Shown piece by piece: positions 1-12,710 of a stretch of DNA of 64,000 bases. The translations under genes were made by a program, and so were the position numbers. The notes beneath the pieces were generated by a model, which was given only the letters and a program-made list of their open reading frames with translations, searched no databases and was not told the origin of the DNA. The stretch lies in assembly GCA_032622095.1 (NCBI GenBank), contig CP136062.1:36396918-36460917 (forward strand). The letters run 5' to 3'. Numbering within the stretch: the first letter of the stretch is position 1; every line of letters starts with the position of its first letter. This DNA comes from Siphonodentalium dalli. Taxonomy: Eukaryota > Mollusca > Scaphopoda > Gadilida > Siphonodentaliidae.

Positions 1-1460
1 AGATCATATAGCTTAATTTCGTATTGCGTTGAAGTCTTTAAATTGGGTAGAGTGTTCTTGAAAAATATAGCAAAGTCGCCCTTCATATTTGCCAAGCAAA
101 GTGCCACACTGTTTCGGGAACAAACCCATCCATAAACATTGTATATTTCCTTATGTAATTGTCCTTTATAATTACATGATTCTTAATAATGAGATCATAT
201 TTTGTTCAGTTCGTGGTGTGTTCAGGACGTCTAATATGGCGGGAGAGCAATAGTGATTTTGTTCTGTATGATTATGTTAGTCTATATTATGTGTCGTTTA
301 GAACAAATACTTCAGTTGCTCAAAGTCGATATGTGTTAAAATAAAATGACATGTCATAAATAAAATATTGTGTTGTTGTTGTTGTTGTAACTGGGGGTTT
401 AATTGGAAACCTGAGGTCATCTAAAACCAGGCTCGCGGTGTCTACGGGTCAGGTTTTCATCACACGAATAATGATTAGATGCTCATTAGAATAATTTAGA
501 AAGGTCTGTCTTGTTATCATAAATATGTAGTTTTTCTACCAAATCGCGTCCGGGGGAGCGGTATCTAATTCCAATATATTGAAAACCGTTGACAATTTCC
601 GTCAAATTCTTTTTACTTGTGATGTCCAGATAACTACTGAGCCATATGAATTATATAGTTGGTCACTTATTGTTTATAACAAAGGTTTTGGTACTTAACA
701 TCGATGTTAATGCATGCAAAATTAACTGTTATCAATAAAATAATTGTTGTTGTTGTAACTTGGGGTCTGAAAGCCTGAACACATCTGTAATCGATTAAAC
801 GGCATCTCTGGACAACACTTTCAGTACAAGATTCATATTGGGTCCCATTCAGATCAATTCAAAAATGTTTGTAATGACATTATCAAAAATATGTATTTTT
901 TTCGACCAAAAACGTGTTTGGGGGAGGGGTTGCTAAAATCCAATATCTCGCAAACTGTTCAAAATTTTTGTTAACTTCTTTCTTCATATGCTTGACAGAT
1001 AACTACTACACCATATGTACTAAATATTTCAATATTATTGCAATATCCGTTTGAATGATAATGTTCGAAATATATAATTGTTTTGAAATAGAGCGATTTT
1101 TCAACAAAAAATAAATGTTTCGGCTCCAAATGGCACGAAAATCAAAATTAACCAACACTTCTTGCATATCAGGAACAGACATGGTATGCTGTAGTCATTT
1201 TAACGCCTACAATGTGGGCTAATAACTTAGGACATAGCCGCAGGGCTCACTTTACCAAAATCGTTAATTTCTGGGAAAAGTCACTGGTGGGTATCGTTCA
1301 TCGTCGATTTGAGAATAGCCACCACCAATTCCGTTATTTTTCACTATCATTTTCGTCTACAGTATATATTTCTCCTTCAAAACAAGTTGGTTTTAACTTG
1401 TTCTACCGTGGGTATGGGGTACCCGACCACTTTTAGCGTTTGGCCGCTGTACTAAGGTGT
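1..1460 (+). repeat. Composite dispersed repeat, copy 1
   Basis: No coding sequence is seen. The segment recurs in inverted orientation at 33440-34350 (for example the 'gccatttggagcc' block near 1125 and near 33460) and in direct orientation at 44390-45160. The 'accgtgggta' and 'gtacccgaccactttt' blocks near 1410-1435 recur at 45085-45115. Positions 60-230 also match one unit of the ~200 bp tandem repeat at 42.1-43.9 kb. It contains (GTT)n tracts at about 367-388 and 745-756. The divergence between copies suggests an old, non-coding mobile element. No terminal repeats or target duplications were identified, so its class is unknown. Confidence 0.7.
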
Positions 1461-4248
1461 TTTAAGCCAAACTCATTGCAAAAACAGTCCAAAATTATTT
1501 TTTATAGTTGAGTCCCCGGAAAATCCACCCCATGTTCTATTTCTGTAATTATGTCCTTATAAATACGTTGATCAATTAACTCACATGCGATTTAAAGGAA
1601 TGTTGTGAGATAACATGAGCGAAGTTTCTTCGGTAACAACATTAAAACAGCATAAGCTTTGCAACAGAGAACAAGTAGGCCAAATGTGTCAATGTTGACG
1701 AAAGGCAGCCAACCAAATAACCCAGTCCGACTCTGTGATGAACAACAATGCCTGTCCGCAGGGTCTGGTCGATCATGACTAAATATCGGGTCTTCCGGAT
1801 TAACCGGACAGTAATTTTGAAGCGGGTACCTGTATAATTTGGAAAACTGAGATATTACATGACAGTACTCAATATAAGCATTTGTGGGACTGGCCTTTCG
1901 ATTGGTATAATGGGTGTGGCGAACAATGTCTGAGCTTATTGTGAAAAGAGTGTATTTCTGGAATAACATCATTTGTCAATTGTTCTATCCACCCTGTTCT
2001 CCCGAAAACCCCACATTCGCTGGTTATAATATAACTGGTTTTAGGTAGATAATGTGCTTAGATTCGCCTCATGTTGAGTCGATAATATGCTGAAAATGAG
2101 AGCGTTTTAGTCACATTATCGATTCACAATGAGGCGACTCTCAGCTAATTATACGCAGACAATGACACGAAGAAGCCAACTCGCGAGTTTTCAGGTGCAG
2201 GCTCTTTAATACGTGTTTTCACTGTGGCTCGCGCCGCGCAACAAAACGAAATAGGGTTATGCGTCCATTATCTGCTTATTGCAGAATGAAATACTCACAT
2301 TATAGGTCGATTATGTGTGTATTTGCGCGAGGATATGTTGCAGGATGAGTTGAAAACTTAGTATAGTTGGCGGTCTGGTATGGATGCCAGTAAATAATAG
2401 AATAGCTATAAGTATTCGAACATAGCTTGGTATTCCATGGACAATATATATATGTAATTATTTTTGGCACGTACACATGTAGGAAACTGATCTATTGACA
2501 GTGTGTGGTAGTAGTTGGGCGACTTATCTCTTATGTGGTGGCTTGGGTGTCTCTTCATGCATTTACATAATAACTTCTTGTATTTTATAGTAAATTCATA
2601 GATCACAAGGAATGTTTTTTGCTGATTTTGAAATGATTGGTAACAGTTAATGAGATAGTTCAAGGGGGTCGTGATATTACAATATTTTTGACTGATAGTA
2701 CATTTATTTATTGAATTGTCTATTAAGTGACAATATACCAAAGCGTTTACTGGTCTTGCTTTGGGGAAAGTTGTCATAACATACAATACGCTGGCTTTGG
2801 ACCAGGTTACCATATTATATGGAGATGGTGTTAAGTATTTCTCTTGCATATACTTGTAAGAAATAGGTATTTAGTCTTTTCAATGATTATATATTCTGTC
2901 TTGTTCTATTTGTCAATAGTTGTTTTCGATGACAAGATTGATTTCGTGTGTGTTGTTAAAACGCAATCATGTTTACTGTAGCATTTATAGTGCGATATAA
3001 TATTATATGTATGGCGGGATATAAATTATCTGGCATACACATATCAGTGACTGGTCTAGTACCAATCTAGGCAATTCTATGGGAGACTTAATTTGGCTTG
3101 AATGCAGTGGTTAATTTTTACACAATCAGCACACAGTTCATAGAGTTCACACATGCTAAACAACGTGAATATGAATTACTATCAAAAAATAGCACTCTGA
3201 CACTTCATTATCCTGGGATTCCAAGCCCTTGTAATTGCGTATGAATTGGCTCATCAACTTTGACCAACTATTTCTTGGAAAAGTCCGACACTTTTTTGAA
3301 AATTGTCCTTCCTGTGTCCAATATAATTCGAATCATATCTTGTCAGTGAGAGATGTTTCAACAATGAGTATATTACTCAACCCTTTAAGTTTAAAGCATA
3401 TCTTGTATCCCAGTTGTTCAATCTAACACCAATGTGTACTCGCCTAGTTGTATAGTTTTGATTATCAGCAGTGAAATCAGACTGTGAAGCAGTCGGTTGT
3501 GATTGAGAACTCAGGGATGCTGGAAGTGCCACATCTGAGGACAAGTGCTTCCAGACATTATTCATAGTTCCACCACCAAGTGTATGGCATTTGCCAATTT
3601 GGTTGCGGGTAAGCTCCATTCCCAGATATATTTGCAGAACAGAAATACCATACCAGTTGTATCCATGTTATATAGATCATTCATTGTGTCAGAGGTTGGT
3701 AAGTTAATAGCCTGCATGTGTTACCCCGTCCATGCTGCTCTAATTTCTTTATTTTGTCATTACAATCCTTTTCAACTGAACATAATCTTTTCACCAGGTG
3801 GTTGTTTATGGTTTTTGAACCTGTCAACTTCATTTTTCTATTGTGCTATTCAATTACCAAAATCAATAGCGAATTTGCGATACCCGGAAACGATTACGGG
3901 TTAATCTGTGAACTTTGACACGTTCACTTGCGTACTTTTAATGCAGCACATTCAACGATATGATTTGTAACGGGTATATGTGTCACATTAACCGATAATC
4001 TTTCACAAAGGTTTTCTCACCCATAATTATATGAAATAGCAGTCAGTTAAGCATTATCCTGTTAATTGCAAGAAACATCCGCAAATGGCATTGATAAATC
4101 TGTCATGTGAGACACGTTTTATGTTCAATCTCTCGAGGCGGTTACTAGCACTCAAGCTAACTACATAAACCCAGTAGTTTCATTCTCTCCAGTAATGACA
4201 GCGTATACTTATTTGTTCGCCGCGTCCGGTTAATAAAAACTTGTAGGA
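1461..4248. other. No supported feature
   Basis: AT-rich sequence with scattered short open frames of 60-150 codons on both strands. None shows a recognisable domain or plausible splice context. The longest (2406-2849, minus) has low-complexity, compositionally noncoding content. Confidence 0.6.
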
Positions 4249-4289
4249 TAATGGATCGTTTATTATCTAGAAAAAAAAACGATCCATTA
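4249..4289. repeat. Short perfect hairpin
   Basis: The 13 bp arm 4249-4261 is the exact reverse complement of 4277-4289, around a 15 bp loop ending in an A-run. It is isolated, and no transcript or element boundary is evident. Confidence 0.7.
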
Positions 4290-4639
4290 ATGTATTTCAC
4301 TGTGAACAATTTCATTGTATATTACTTGTATAGAAATGTCTGATACCAAAATATATCCAAATATCTATACTAGACGAGGTTGGCAACTTATGGCAAGGGT
4401 AACACGCCATAACTTTTCGCGAACCCGTTACGCTTATGGGATTTATTAATTGAGAAACAAGTATCTTATAAGGACCACTCATTAATCCGATCTCATTCTG
4501 ACAAAGGGCATGTCTCTCAACACGAGTTTCATGCGCTGTTTATTACTTTGTTTGTGATAGATTTTCTGCAAGATTCTTAACCCACAAAGACAAAATTTGG
4601 TTCATTTGCATGTATACCTGTATATATTAAAGAACATTG

Positions 4640-4765
4640 GAGCTGTCTATCGGTATGTCCGTTTGTCTGTTCGTAGCTTTTCTCCAATACCCCTGAACCG
4701 ATTTCTACCAAATTATGGGTGGTGACTCAGTGCAACCAGGCGGATGGTATGACGCCGTTAGGTTT
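4640..4765 (+). repeat. Interspersed repeat fragment of a common marine-invertebrate type
   Basis: The segment reads as a 'tgtccgtttgtctgttcgtag' type tract followed by 'cttttctccaatacccc' and 'gaaccgatttctaccaaatt'. From memory this phrase is widespread in molluscan and other invertebrate genomes as part of an interspersed repeat. The assignment rests on recognition only. Confidence 0.35.
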
Positions 4766-5227
4766 TCAAAATTTTGATTTAAAGAAAATTATAGTTTACA
4801 AAAAATGAAAAAGAATATGTTGTTAAATTGAGTAAGGAATTGAATCTAACAAGAAACAAAATTTTTAATTTAAATTGATGTTTGTTTTAAATTTAATACA
4901 ACATTTTTAATTAAAAGTTGCGCAAAGGTCTCGCAGGCTCCTATCGCACAACGGGCCCGATGCTATTCTGACGCTGAATAAATGCTTCATAATCGAGTCA
5001 ATCCTGGACCAAGATGTCAGTCAAATAAAGCCAATTTGCTTATGAGTGCACACAAGAAGAGGCATCTGAACTGTTGAAAGTGGGCAGCCATGCAGAGGGA
5101 CAGCCTTTAATAATGAATATATTACATGCGTTACTTTTTTCAATGTATTAAAAATCCTAACAACTGCTTCTAACTGATCCTCGGGGTCGAATATTAGTGA
5201 CGAAATAATCAAGTGTCAGGCCCATGA

Positions 5228-5650
5228 TTTGCCAAAAATGTCCTGGGATTTCAAAATGGATTTCTCAAAATCTACCAAGAATTTATTGGTGAAATTTGGT
5301 ACAAGTGATTACTGTCACGCAATATTAAGAACCATCGATCCATTCATTTACTTTACTTTTATGCCATGAAAAATATATAAAACATCACTGTTTTCAGGAA
5401 CCAAGAACTTCTATCGAATATATTGTTTACCAAAAGTGCAGTTCATATGTCCATGATATCATATCTCAAGATCACGAGAGGATACTGAATTATTCTTGAT
5501 TTGTGAAATTTAATGATTAGATTTCATTTAGAAGGCAACTACCCGTGAATAAGTTTCTATATTTGAGAATGTTCATGTCATGTCTGTTGGTCAATGAAAA
5601 TTGGGCTGATATGAGTTGTGGGTCAAGGGTTCATAACCAAGTTGAATCTC
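5228..5650 (+). repeat. Dispersed repeat, pair with 26283-26650
   Basis: Aligned by eye with 26283-26650 in the same orientation. Shared blocks include 'aaatgtcctg', 'tgaaatttggta', 'ccatgatatcata', 'gatcatgagagga' or variant, and 'ccaatgaaa'. Divergence is substantial. No coding potential is seen. Confidence 0.55.
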
Positions 5651-7006
5651 ACCAACACGTATCTTAACACTGTGGTCATGTCGATTATTTCAAGTCGATT
5701 ACTATCCACTTGAGTGAACCACACTGCATATTAACATTTGTTTTCATTGGACTGTAATATCTGTGCTTTATTCTTCGTTATAATATTTGGTGGTATGATG
5801 CTATATTATGTAATTAAAATCAACTCAACATTATGATACAAATGAAGCCTCCACTCAGATCCAAGACAATGAGATAATTTGGTGATTGGAGTTGTGTGTG
5901 AAATTATTGATTTTTCTAGAAGTTCATGGTACGTAAAGGGACAGAATTAAATAATATTTTTAACTTCTGAAATGTATTAAAATCAATTGTTTTTGTGTCT
6001 CTTCATAATTGCTCAGATTATATATACAATGTAAATGATTATATGAGAAACTCAATATTGTTTGCCAGAATGATCCATCTCCCCCTTAGTGGTGGTGTGT
6101 GAATTTATTTCCTGCGAAAACGGTGTTTGTAAGTGTGTTCATACTTTATCAAAATTCCGCGCATCGCACTCCGTTACTTCATGTTTTCGTTTCTGCCCGT
6201 TAATCCACTAAGTGGATGCACGATGTACCGTCCCTTTGATCTGTTGAGATGGGGTGCAAGTCTATGGAAGATAATCACAGATAATGTTGAACATTTTCAG
6301 AAATGTAACTAGTTTTTATACCACAAAGTATGCACTGCAGTTTCTGCTTTGCATTCAATAATTAATCATCATGCCGAATAAAAATTAAAACACACAATGT
6401 GTGGCGAAAGATTACTTCGTGCGTTGCATTCACGACATTGTAATTGTTGGCCCGACTGTTGGATGTATTTTAAGCAGAACAACTGAACTTTAAAGGCGTA
6501 AACAATTGGGTTTTTCTTGAGTTGCAGTGGTCGATTTATCCTCCATTAAAAAATATTATGTAGATCAACAATACGTATTTTCATTCCATTGCGGTTATCC
6601 AATCAGTTGCTTACGTCGTGGAATGGTTATTTTGACAGCCATGCGCGATGTGGCTATTTTGACAGCGATGTCATGTCCCCCGTTGTATTATCTTCAGTCC
6701 GTATCACTCTACTCAAGCAGAGTCAAACTCCAGGCAGAGTTATCTCTCATCACTCCGCTGAGATACCACTGCCATAATGATGGTGCTTTGCAGACGATAA
6801 ATCTATTTTTACATATCGCAGCGATAGCGTAGAGGGCACTGTATGTAGTTTGCAGCAGCGTTTGTAAGCCTGTTCCGTAGGAATTTTCTTACTTTAGATT
6901 TCTGCTACGACTGTCTGCAGATTTGCATCACTTTTGACCAACAATACATATAAATAATATTGTCTACATGAATATGCGAAAATTGTGATGTATATTCTCA
7001 AATCAG
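5651..7006. other. No supported feature
   Basis: Noncoding AT-rich sequence. The open frame at 6527-6832 has no domain or splice context that I recognise. Confidence 0.5.
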
Positions 7007-7131
7007 AGCTGCACATTGATACCTCCACGACTCTGACCACAACGACGAGCACGGTGACAACTATCATCACGACAACCACAATAACCACCACTACAACGGC
7101 ATATACACATCAATTTACTGTTTTATTATAA
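7007..7131 (+). CDS. Candidate Thr-rich (mucin-like) exon fragment
   Basis: After an acceptor-like 'tattctcaaatcag' (AG at 7005-7006), a phase-1 reading gives about 40 residues. After LHID the segment consists almost entirely of Thr, with some Ser, Ile and Val, until a TAA at 7129-7131. Thr tracts of this kind are O-glycosylation linkers in secreted mucins. No donor site is evident, so it would have to be a terminal exon or a decayed one. A simple ACN-type microsatellite is an equally good explanation. The Thr-rich segment at 11354-11584 has the same phase, and the broken LINE lies between the two. Confidence 0.3.
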
Positions 7132-7463
7132 CTCACTGTACCTATACCTGTTCAGTAATGACCTAATTGTAACCGAGCCAACACCAGTCAAACTGATTAA
7201 CAAATACATGAGAAAGCCGACCCTCCGCCTTACCAACGTCAATAAGTCCAAACAACATGATCCTGGATAACTACTACCGCTCGAGTGTAGGCACGTTCTA
7301 TTCCCGCGAGGGTATGCGAACCGTAAAGAGCGCTTTGACTCGCATTCATTGAAATTACTTCTCCATTTCTTAAAACTAGTAATGAAAGACACAAGCCAAA
7401 TAAAAACCGTTCGCATACCACTTATCATGTTGATTGTGAACTACACTAACATATGAATGCACC
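7132..7463. other. No supported feature
   Basis: Spacer before the LINE. The minus-strand frames at 7126-7428 are not recognisable. Confidence 0.5.
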
Positions 7464-10400
7464 ATGCTAAATTTAATAGAACTGGAAATCCAAAAAAACC
7501 ACACCCAGATATACGAACATAATTGGAATATCAGCATGGCTCAGACAGCTGTTAATAATATCTGGCAACATTTTTTCCAAATTCTGGGCCTTGGTTCGGA
7601 GTTATCTATTTTCCACTTAAATGTGCAGAGCATAGTCCCAAATCTTGACGTTCTCTCTACCGAGATACAAAACTTTGATGTGTGTGGTTTTACTGAGTCC
7701 TGGCTAGGTGCAAAAATTTAGCAAAATGACCTATCCATAAGAGGTTTCAATGAACGCGAACGACGAGATAGAAAAACCAATACAGTCAGAGGTGGTGTCA
7801 TAGTTCATGTTAAAAATAAATTTGCATTTAAACGAAGAGCGGTCTCAGAGAAAATAACTTTAGAAAATATCTGGATCGAAATCTCAATGAATGGCCCAAA
7901 CGTGTTAGTCGGTACATTGTATCGCCCACCAAATGCCCAATGCTGGAACGACATAGAAGGAAATATTAGTGACGTAGCTAATGCTCATCCATCTGATATA
8001 ATAGTGATATGTGGTGATCTGAATGAAAATAAATTCAATCTTACAAAGACAAAAGTATCCTGTATATGTACCCAGTTCACTCTTGATCAAGTTATCAAAG
8101 ACTCGACAAATTTCACTGAATTTTCAGAAACGCAAAATGACGTCACTCCTATCAATGAATGTTTTATAAAGGAAAGTGGCACACTAGAGCCCTTTATCTG
8201 TGACTTGATCTGCTACCATGTCCCCGTCTACGTCGAAATATCTTTGAGTGGCCCACCCAGACAAGAACAACATAACAAACGCACTGTCTACCTCTATGAT
8301 CAAGCAAACTTCACCAGCATAAACGAGGAAAAAAAATCACCGGAATGGGCCAAAACTGTCCGTAATGTAGCAATTGAACATGTTTGTTGTACTTTAACTG
8401 AAAAAATAACAGAACCTATGCGTAAATATATTCCACATAGAACAATACCATTTAGCCGAGACGAGCCTGATTGCATGAATCCCCGGATGAAGTATTTAAT
8501 TAGACAACGAAAAAGAATTTACCAAACAGCGAACAGAGTTAATACCCCCACCATTTGGACTAAATATCGAAAAGCTCGTAACGTATTAATATCCGAAGTT
8601 AGAACGGCCAAAAGTATTCATCTACTAAAAGTACAAGAAATTTTGAAAACTCCCAATACGGCGGACTGCAATTGGTGGAAAACATTCAATCGCCTTACAT
8701 CAAACAGGAACGATAGCGTACCTCCCCTGATTTGGCAGGGTAATGTTATTTCGTCATATGACGAAAAATCCACAGTGCTTAACAATTACTTCTGTAACAT
8801 TGCCTCTATAGATAGACCCAGTAAAAGCCCAGACATAATTGAAGATGACCCCAGTCTTACTATACTGCAAAGCATTGAAATTTCGGAATTAGACGTCTAT
8901 AACACACTAACAGAAGTTCAGCCTGATAAGGATTCTGGTCCCGATCTCGTCAGCCCGCGCCTGTTGAAAAACAGCCCAAGTCTCAGCACGCCCCTCTCAC
9001 ATAGTTTTAATCGTTTTCTGCGTTAATCATATTTTTCGCCAGAGTGGAAACGAGCAAACGTTGTCCCGATACACAAGAAAGGAGATCACAGTAATCCTGG
9101 TAACTATCGCCCAATCTCACTACTAAGCTGCCTCGGTAAGTTGTTTGAAAAATGTATTACTAAACACTTTATGACTCACCTCCAGTCGAACAAGTCGTGC
9201 CGGTCGATTCAACTTCGTACCAATTTTGTGGCATACATGACAATGTTAGTAGATTATTAGAACAGGGACACGATGTATGGTTACTAGTTTTCGACATAAG
9301 CAAAGCTTTCGACAAAGTTTGGCACGAAGGCCTACTCTTCAAACTTGATTATATATGAATCCGCAATAATTTACTGAAATGGTTCAGATCGTATAATATA
9401 TATATGACCGTCAGCAACGTGTTGTTTTAACCTCTGGTCAATCTGCATGTGGAAAGATAACCACAGGAGTGCCCCAATGATCAGTCCTGGGGCCTGTACT
9501 CTTTCTTGTCTTTATCAATGATATAGTTGAAAATATGGCATGTGACATCCGGCATTTCGCCGACGACACTCCACTCGCACTTGTTATCGACGACCCAAAA
9601 ATAGGTGCGACTATTTTACAGCATGATATCAATAGACTACAATCGTGGTCCTCTAAATGGCTTGTCAAGTTTAATTCTCTAAAAACAAAAGCATTGACAT
9701 GCACTCGGAAACGTACGAAGCTTGTTCACCAACGCTGTTCATGAACCAACAGCCTATTGAAGAAGTAGATACCCATAAACATCTTGGAGTTATTTTGAGT
9801 AAAACAGGAAGCTGGGGACCCCATATCGAACAAGTGATGAAAACCGCATGGAAACGCATTTCACTCTTGCGAAAATATCGATTCTATCGCGACAGGGCAG
9901 TTCTCGAAAAATGTTATTTTACAACGATAGGTCAATCCTCGAATATTCTTGTGTTGTTTGGGATGGTTGTAGCCAGGAATAATCTGACAATATCAACGAT
10001 ATACAATACGAGGCAGCTCGTATTGTGACATGCGCGACTAGGTATGTCAATAATGGATTTCGTCCCAGAGAAACAAGTTGGGAAACCCTTAAATCACGAC
10101 GGAAAATCATAAACTAAAATGATTTTATAAAATGGTTAAATGTCAATCACCTGTCTATCTCAGAAACCTAGTTCCTGCTACTCACGACAGATATCATAAC
10201 GTGAAATAGAGAGTCTAGCAAGCTTATGGTCCCTAGTTTTGACTATGACTATTACAACAATCAACAACAATTGTGTGGTATAACCTAGACACAAACAATG
10301 TAACATGGAGTCCCTGGCAACTTTCTCAAATTCTCTGGAACCAAAACGAAAGATGACTACTAAATGGTTATACCACGCAAACACGCGTGAAGCGCAAATG

Positions 10401-10692
10401 CTGCATGCCCGCTTCAGATTAAACTGTAGCAATCTAAATTACCACACATATTCTAACTTCATTGCCGACCAACCCATGTTTACCTGTGATGAAGCAGAGG
10501 ACACATAACATTATCAATTTGAATGCCAATTATACAATGCAGCGATTGTTATTTATGAACGAAGTATCTGACATATGTAACATCACCACCAATATACTTC
10601 TACGTGGTTCTAATGAACTATTTCAGGAAGATAACATAACGATTTTCCGAGAAGTTCAGATGTACATTATTCGAACAAAAAGATTTAAATAA
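7464..10692 (+). pseudogene. Broken non-LTR retrotransposon (LINE) ORF2: endonuclease-reverse transcriptase
   Basis: This is a nearly full-length ORF2 of a LINE with an apurinic-type (EEP) endonuclease, followed by reverse transcriptase. Endonuclease signatures run from 7600: 'LSIFHLNVQS', 'ICGDLNENKFN' and the 'YHVPVYVEI' region. RT signatures follow: 'KRANVVPIHKKGDHSNPGNY' near 9047, 'FDISKAFDKVWH' near 9290, and 'HFADDT' at about 9553-9570, which is the FADD catalytic box. A 'HKHLGVILS' block lies near 9775 and a Cys/His-like tail near 10480-10535. The last stretch (10600-10692, ending 'YIIRTKRFK' and a stop) looks like the normal C-terminus. It is inactive: an in-frame TAG at 7719-7721, a TAA at 9024-9026, and several frameshifts and stops between about 9200 and 10500. 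CR1/Jockey-like architecture is likely, but the clade is not resolved. No ORF1 precedes it. Confidence 0.9.
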
Positions 10693-11353
10693 AATCTTGA
10701 CCACAAACCAAGGACTTCCGCTTCAACCACGCACATGCATATCATCTATCATTTAACAGTTATCAATTCGACTCATATCGTCAAAAATCGCGTGAGAAAA
10801 TTAATGATAATGTTATAATATATTCGTACAAATCCAATTGGTAGTGGTGTCGGCTCGGATGCAAACATGCTAGGTCAGAACACAAAATTAGGGCAGAAAT
10901 TAAAAGCAATAGCTTATCATTTACACCCACCGACTCCCATCCCTGTACTTCATATCAGACTCACACAATCGTCTGGTACGTCACCTCACACTCTTGTCTA
11001 TACCGATCTATACTTAGTTCCGCTATACTAAATCTATTTTCAACCAATTTCTTTCTATTATTCCATAAGAAAAAAAATCTCATTTTGAAAAATCTATCGA
11101 TCTAGCCCACACTGTGAGTTGCTGAGTAACATATATCCCAAAAACGATCTTCTAAAAGTTAGTATGAACACAATTACCTAATATTATGTTATCATTCTCA
11201 CACTGTTCGCTTATTCACACGTAATCGGAAACTACCCCCATAAGCTGTATGCTTGATGTCGGATACCCTCCATAAACCTATATTCATGGCTTATCTCTTT
11301 GTTACATACACTGTATTTGAATTATATGGAATAAATACTGTTTACATCAACAG
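10693..11353. other. No supported gene; LINE 3' flank
   Basis: AT-rich, with no recognisable coding sequence. It contains the presumed short 3' UTR of the LINE, but no clear poly(A) or target-site duplication could be defined. Confidence 0.5.
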
Positions 11354-11584
11354 CAAAGACCACGACAACCACCGACACCACAACAACAACAACGACTATA
11401 ACGACCACAACAGCGACAACGACCACTACAGCAACCACAACCACGACCACGACAACGACAACCACCTCAATGACCACGACCACAACAACCACCTCGACCA
11501 CGACAACCACCACAATCACGACAACGACAACGACCACAACACCGACCACGACGATGACCACAACTATGTGCCCCACGCTAACGT
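11354..11584 (+). CDS. Mucin-like Thr-rich internal exon
   Basis: An acceptor (AG at 11352-11353) and a consensus GTAAGT donor (11585-11590) delimit 231 nt with no stop in one frame. That frame is phase 1 at both ends (2 nt + 76 codons + 1 nt). It encodes about 70 residues that are overwhelmingly Thr, with occasional Ser, Ile, Ala, Met and Pro, and then 'MCPTLT' just before the donor. Symmetric phase-1 exons of this composition are typical O-glycosylated linkers between extracellular modules, so a secreted or surface protein is inferred. The downstream phase-1 acceptors at 14878 and 24783 are compatible partners, but no transcript links them. The other frames of the same repeat give His/Asp/Asn-rich (plus) and Val-rich (minus) peptides, which I treat as shadows. 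A noncoding ACN microsatellite remains possible. Confidence 0.5.
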
Positions 11585-11734
11585 GTAAGTCGTGCATGAT
11601 TTATAGTGCAAAGATACTATATCGTTGAGATAATTAAGACAGAACGAACTGATGCTTTTAGGAAAATGCACAGGCAATTTGTAAGACTGTGACGTTAACA
11701 TTAAATATAATAGTGGGATTCCTTATGTCGAAAA

Positions 11735-12710
11735 AAATGGTGGCGCGTTTTCGGAATGTTAAAAGCGATATGAGAACGGTTTCTATACCACCAGTTCGTC
11801 TAGTTTCAGAATCTACCTGTATCCAGCCTTATATTTTAGTAGAAACAGGTATGTGTGAGGCTTTTGTTTGTGTACCCCTGTATTCCCCCCCCCCCCCCGT
11901 CCACCTGGTGATAAAAACATGCTATTACGCATAGCAAGTTCGGTAAGTGGCTTTCTTAGTACCTGGAAATCGAAAAAATGGAGGGATCTTGCCAAAAATT
12001 GCATAATTACCTATCTTAATGTGAAATTTTATCATAAAATCATCAGATGAATTGTATTTATGGCTGCATTTCAATTTTCTTTCCCAAATATTAAGGTATT
12101 GTATATTCTTAAAATCAGCTACATCACATATAGACGAACATTAACAATCTAAAATGATATCTTGATCATATGCCACAGACAAAACTTCGATGCATCAAGT
12201 TTTGGTAAAGATATTACATAAAAGCTAACCCTGCCCCCACCCTCGCTAATTTCACAAGTCAGATGCCTTTGGTCGAAAACAATCGGTCATGCAATTTCGG
12301 AACGTCAAAGACGACATGCTAATGGTTTATTTATCAATAGCTTGTCTGTGTTCAGAGTTTACCTGTGTCCTGTTGAAATTTTATTGGAAAAAAGTGTCTT
12401 TGGACTGTTATTTAGAATTTAAAGAGCGTTTACTTATTATGCAAATATTAATCCTCATAACTAACCTTCTGGTGGACTGTGCGAGTTGAAATTAACAAAA
12501 GTATCAAATATGGCGGTCTACTTTAAGAGTCTACTTGTTTCCAGTCTGACATTTTAGAGGAAACAAATTGTTTGGACGGTTTTGAGAATTTAAAGAGCGT
12601 TTCATAATTATACACATATTAATCCTCATTATACACATATTAACTAACACGATTAGTCTTATCATGAATTGTGCTTGTTGAAATTATGCACATATATCAA
12701 GTATGACTCT
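11735..12710 (+). repeat. Degenerate tandem repeat, about three units
   Basis: Similar blocks start near 11747, 12293 and 12505. They share 'cggaatgttaaaagcgatatg' or its variant, 'cagaatctacctgt' or its variant, 'attttagtagaaaca' or its variant, and in two units 'aatttaaagagcgttt'. Unit spacing is irregular because of insertions. A C10-type homopolymer lies at 11887-11898. No coding sequence is supported. Confidence 0.5.

Noticed and set aside
2406-2849. 147-codon minus-strand frame
   Set aside because: AT-rich codons, no domain, no promoter or splice support.
7464-10692. Functional LINE
   Set aside because: Internal stops at 7719 and 9024, plus several frameshifts through the RT, show it is dead.
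11322-11597. Poly-Val minus-strand frame and His/Asp/Asn-rich plus-strand frame
   Set aside because: Out-of-frame shadows of the ACN repeat. Only the Thr frame is flanked by in-phase splice sites.
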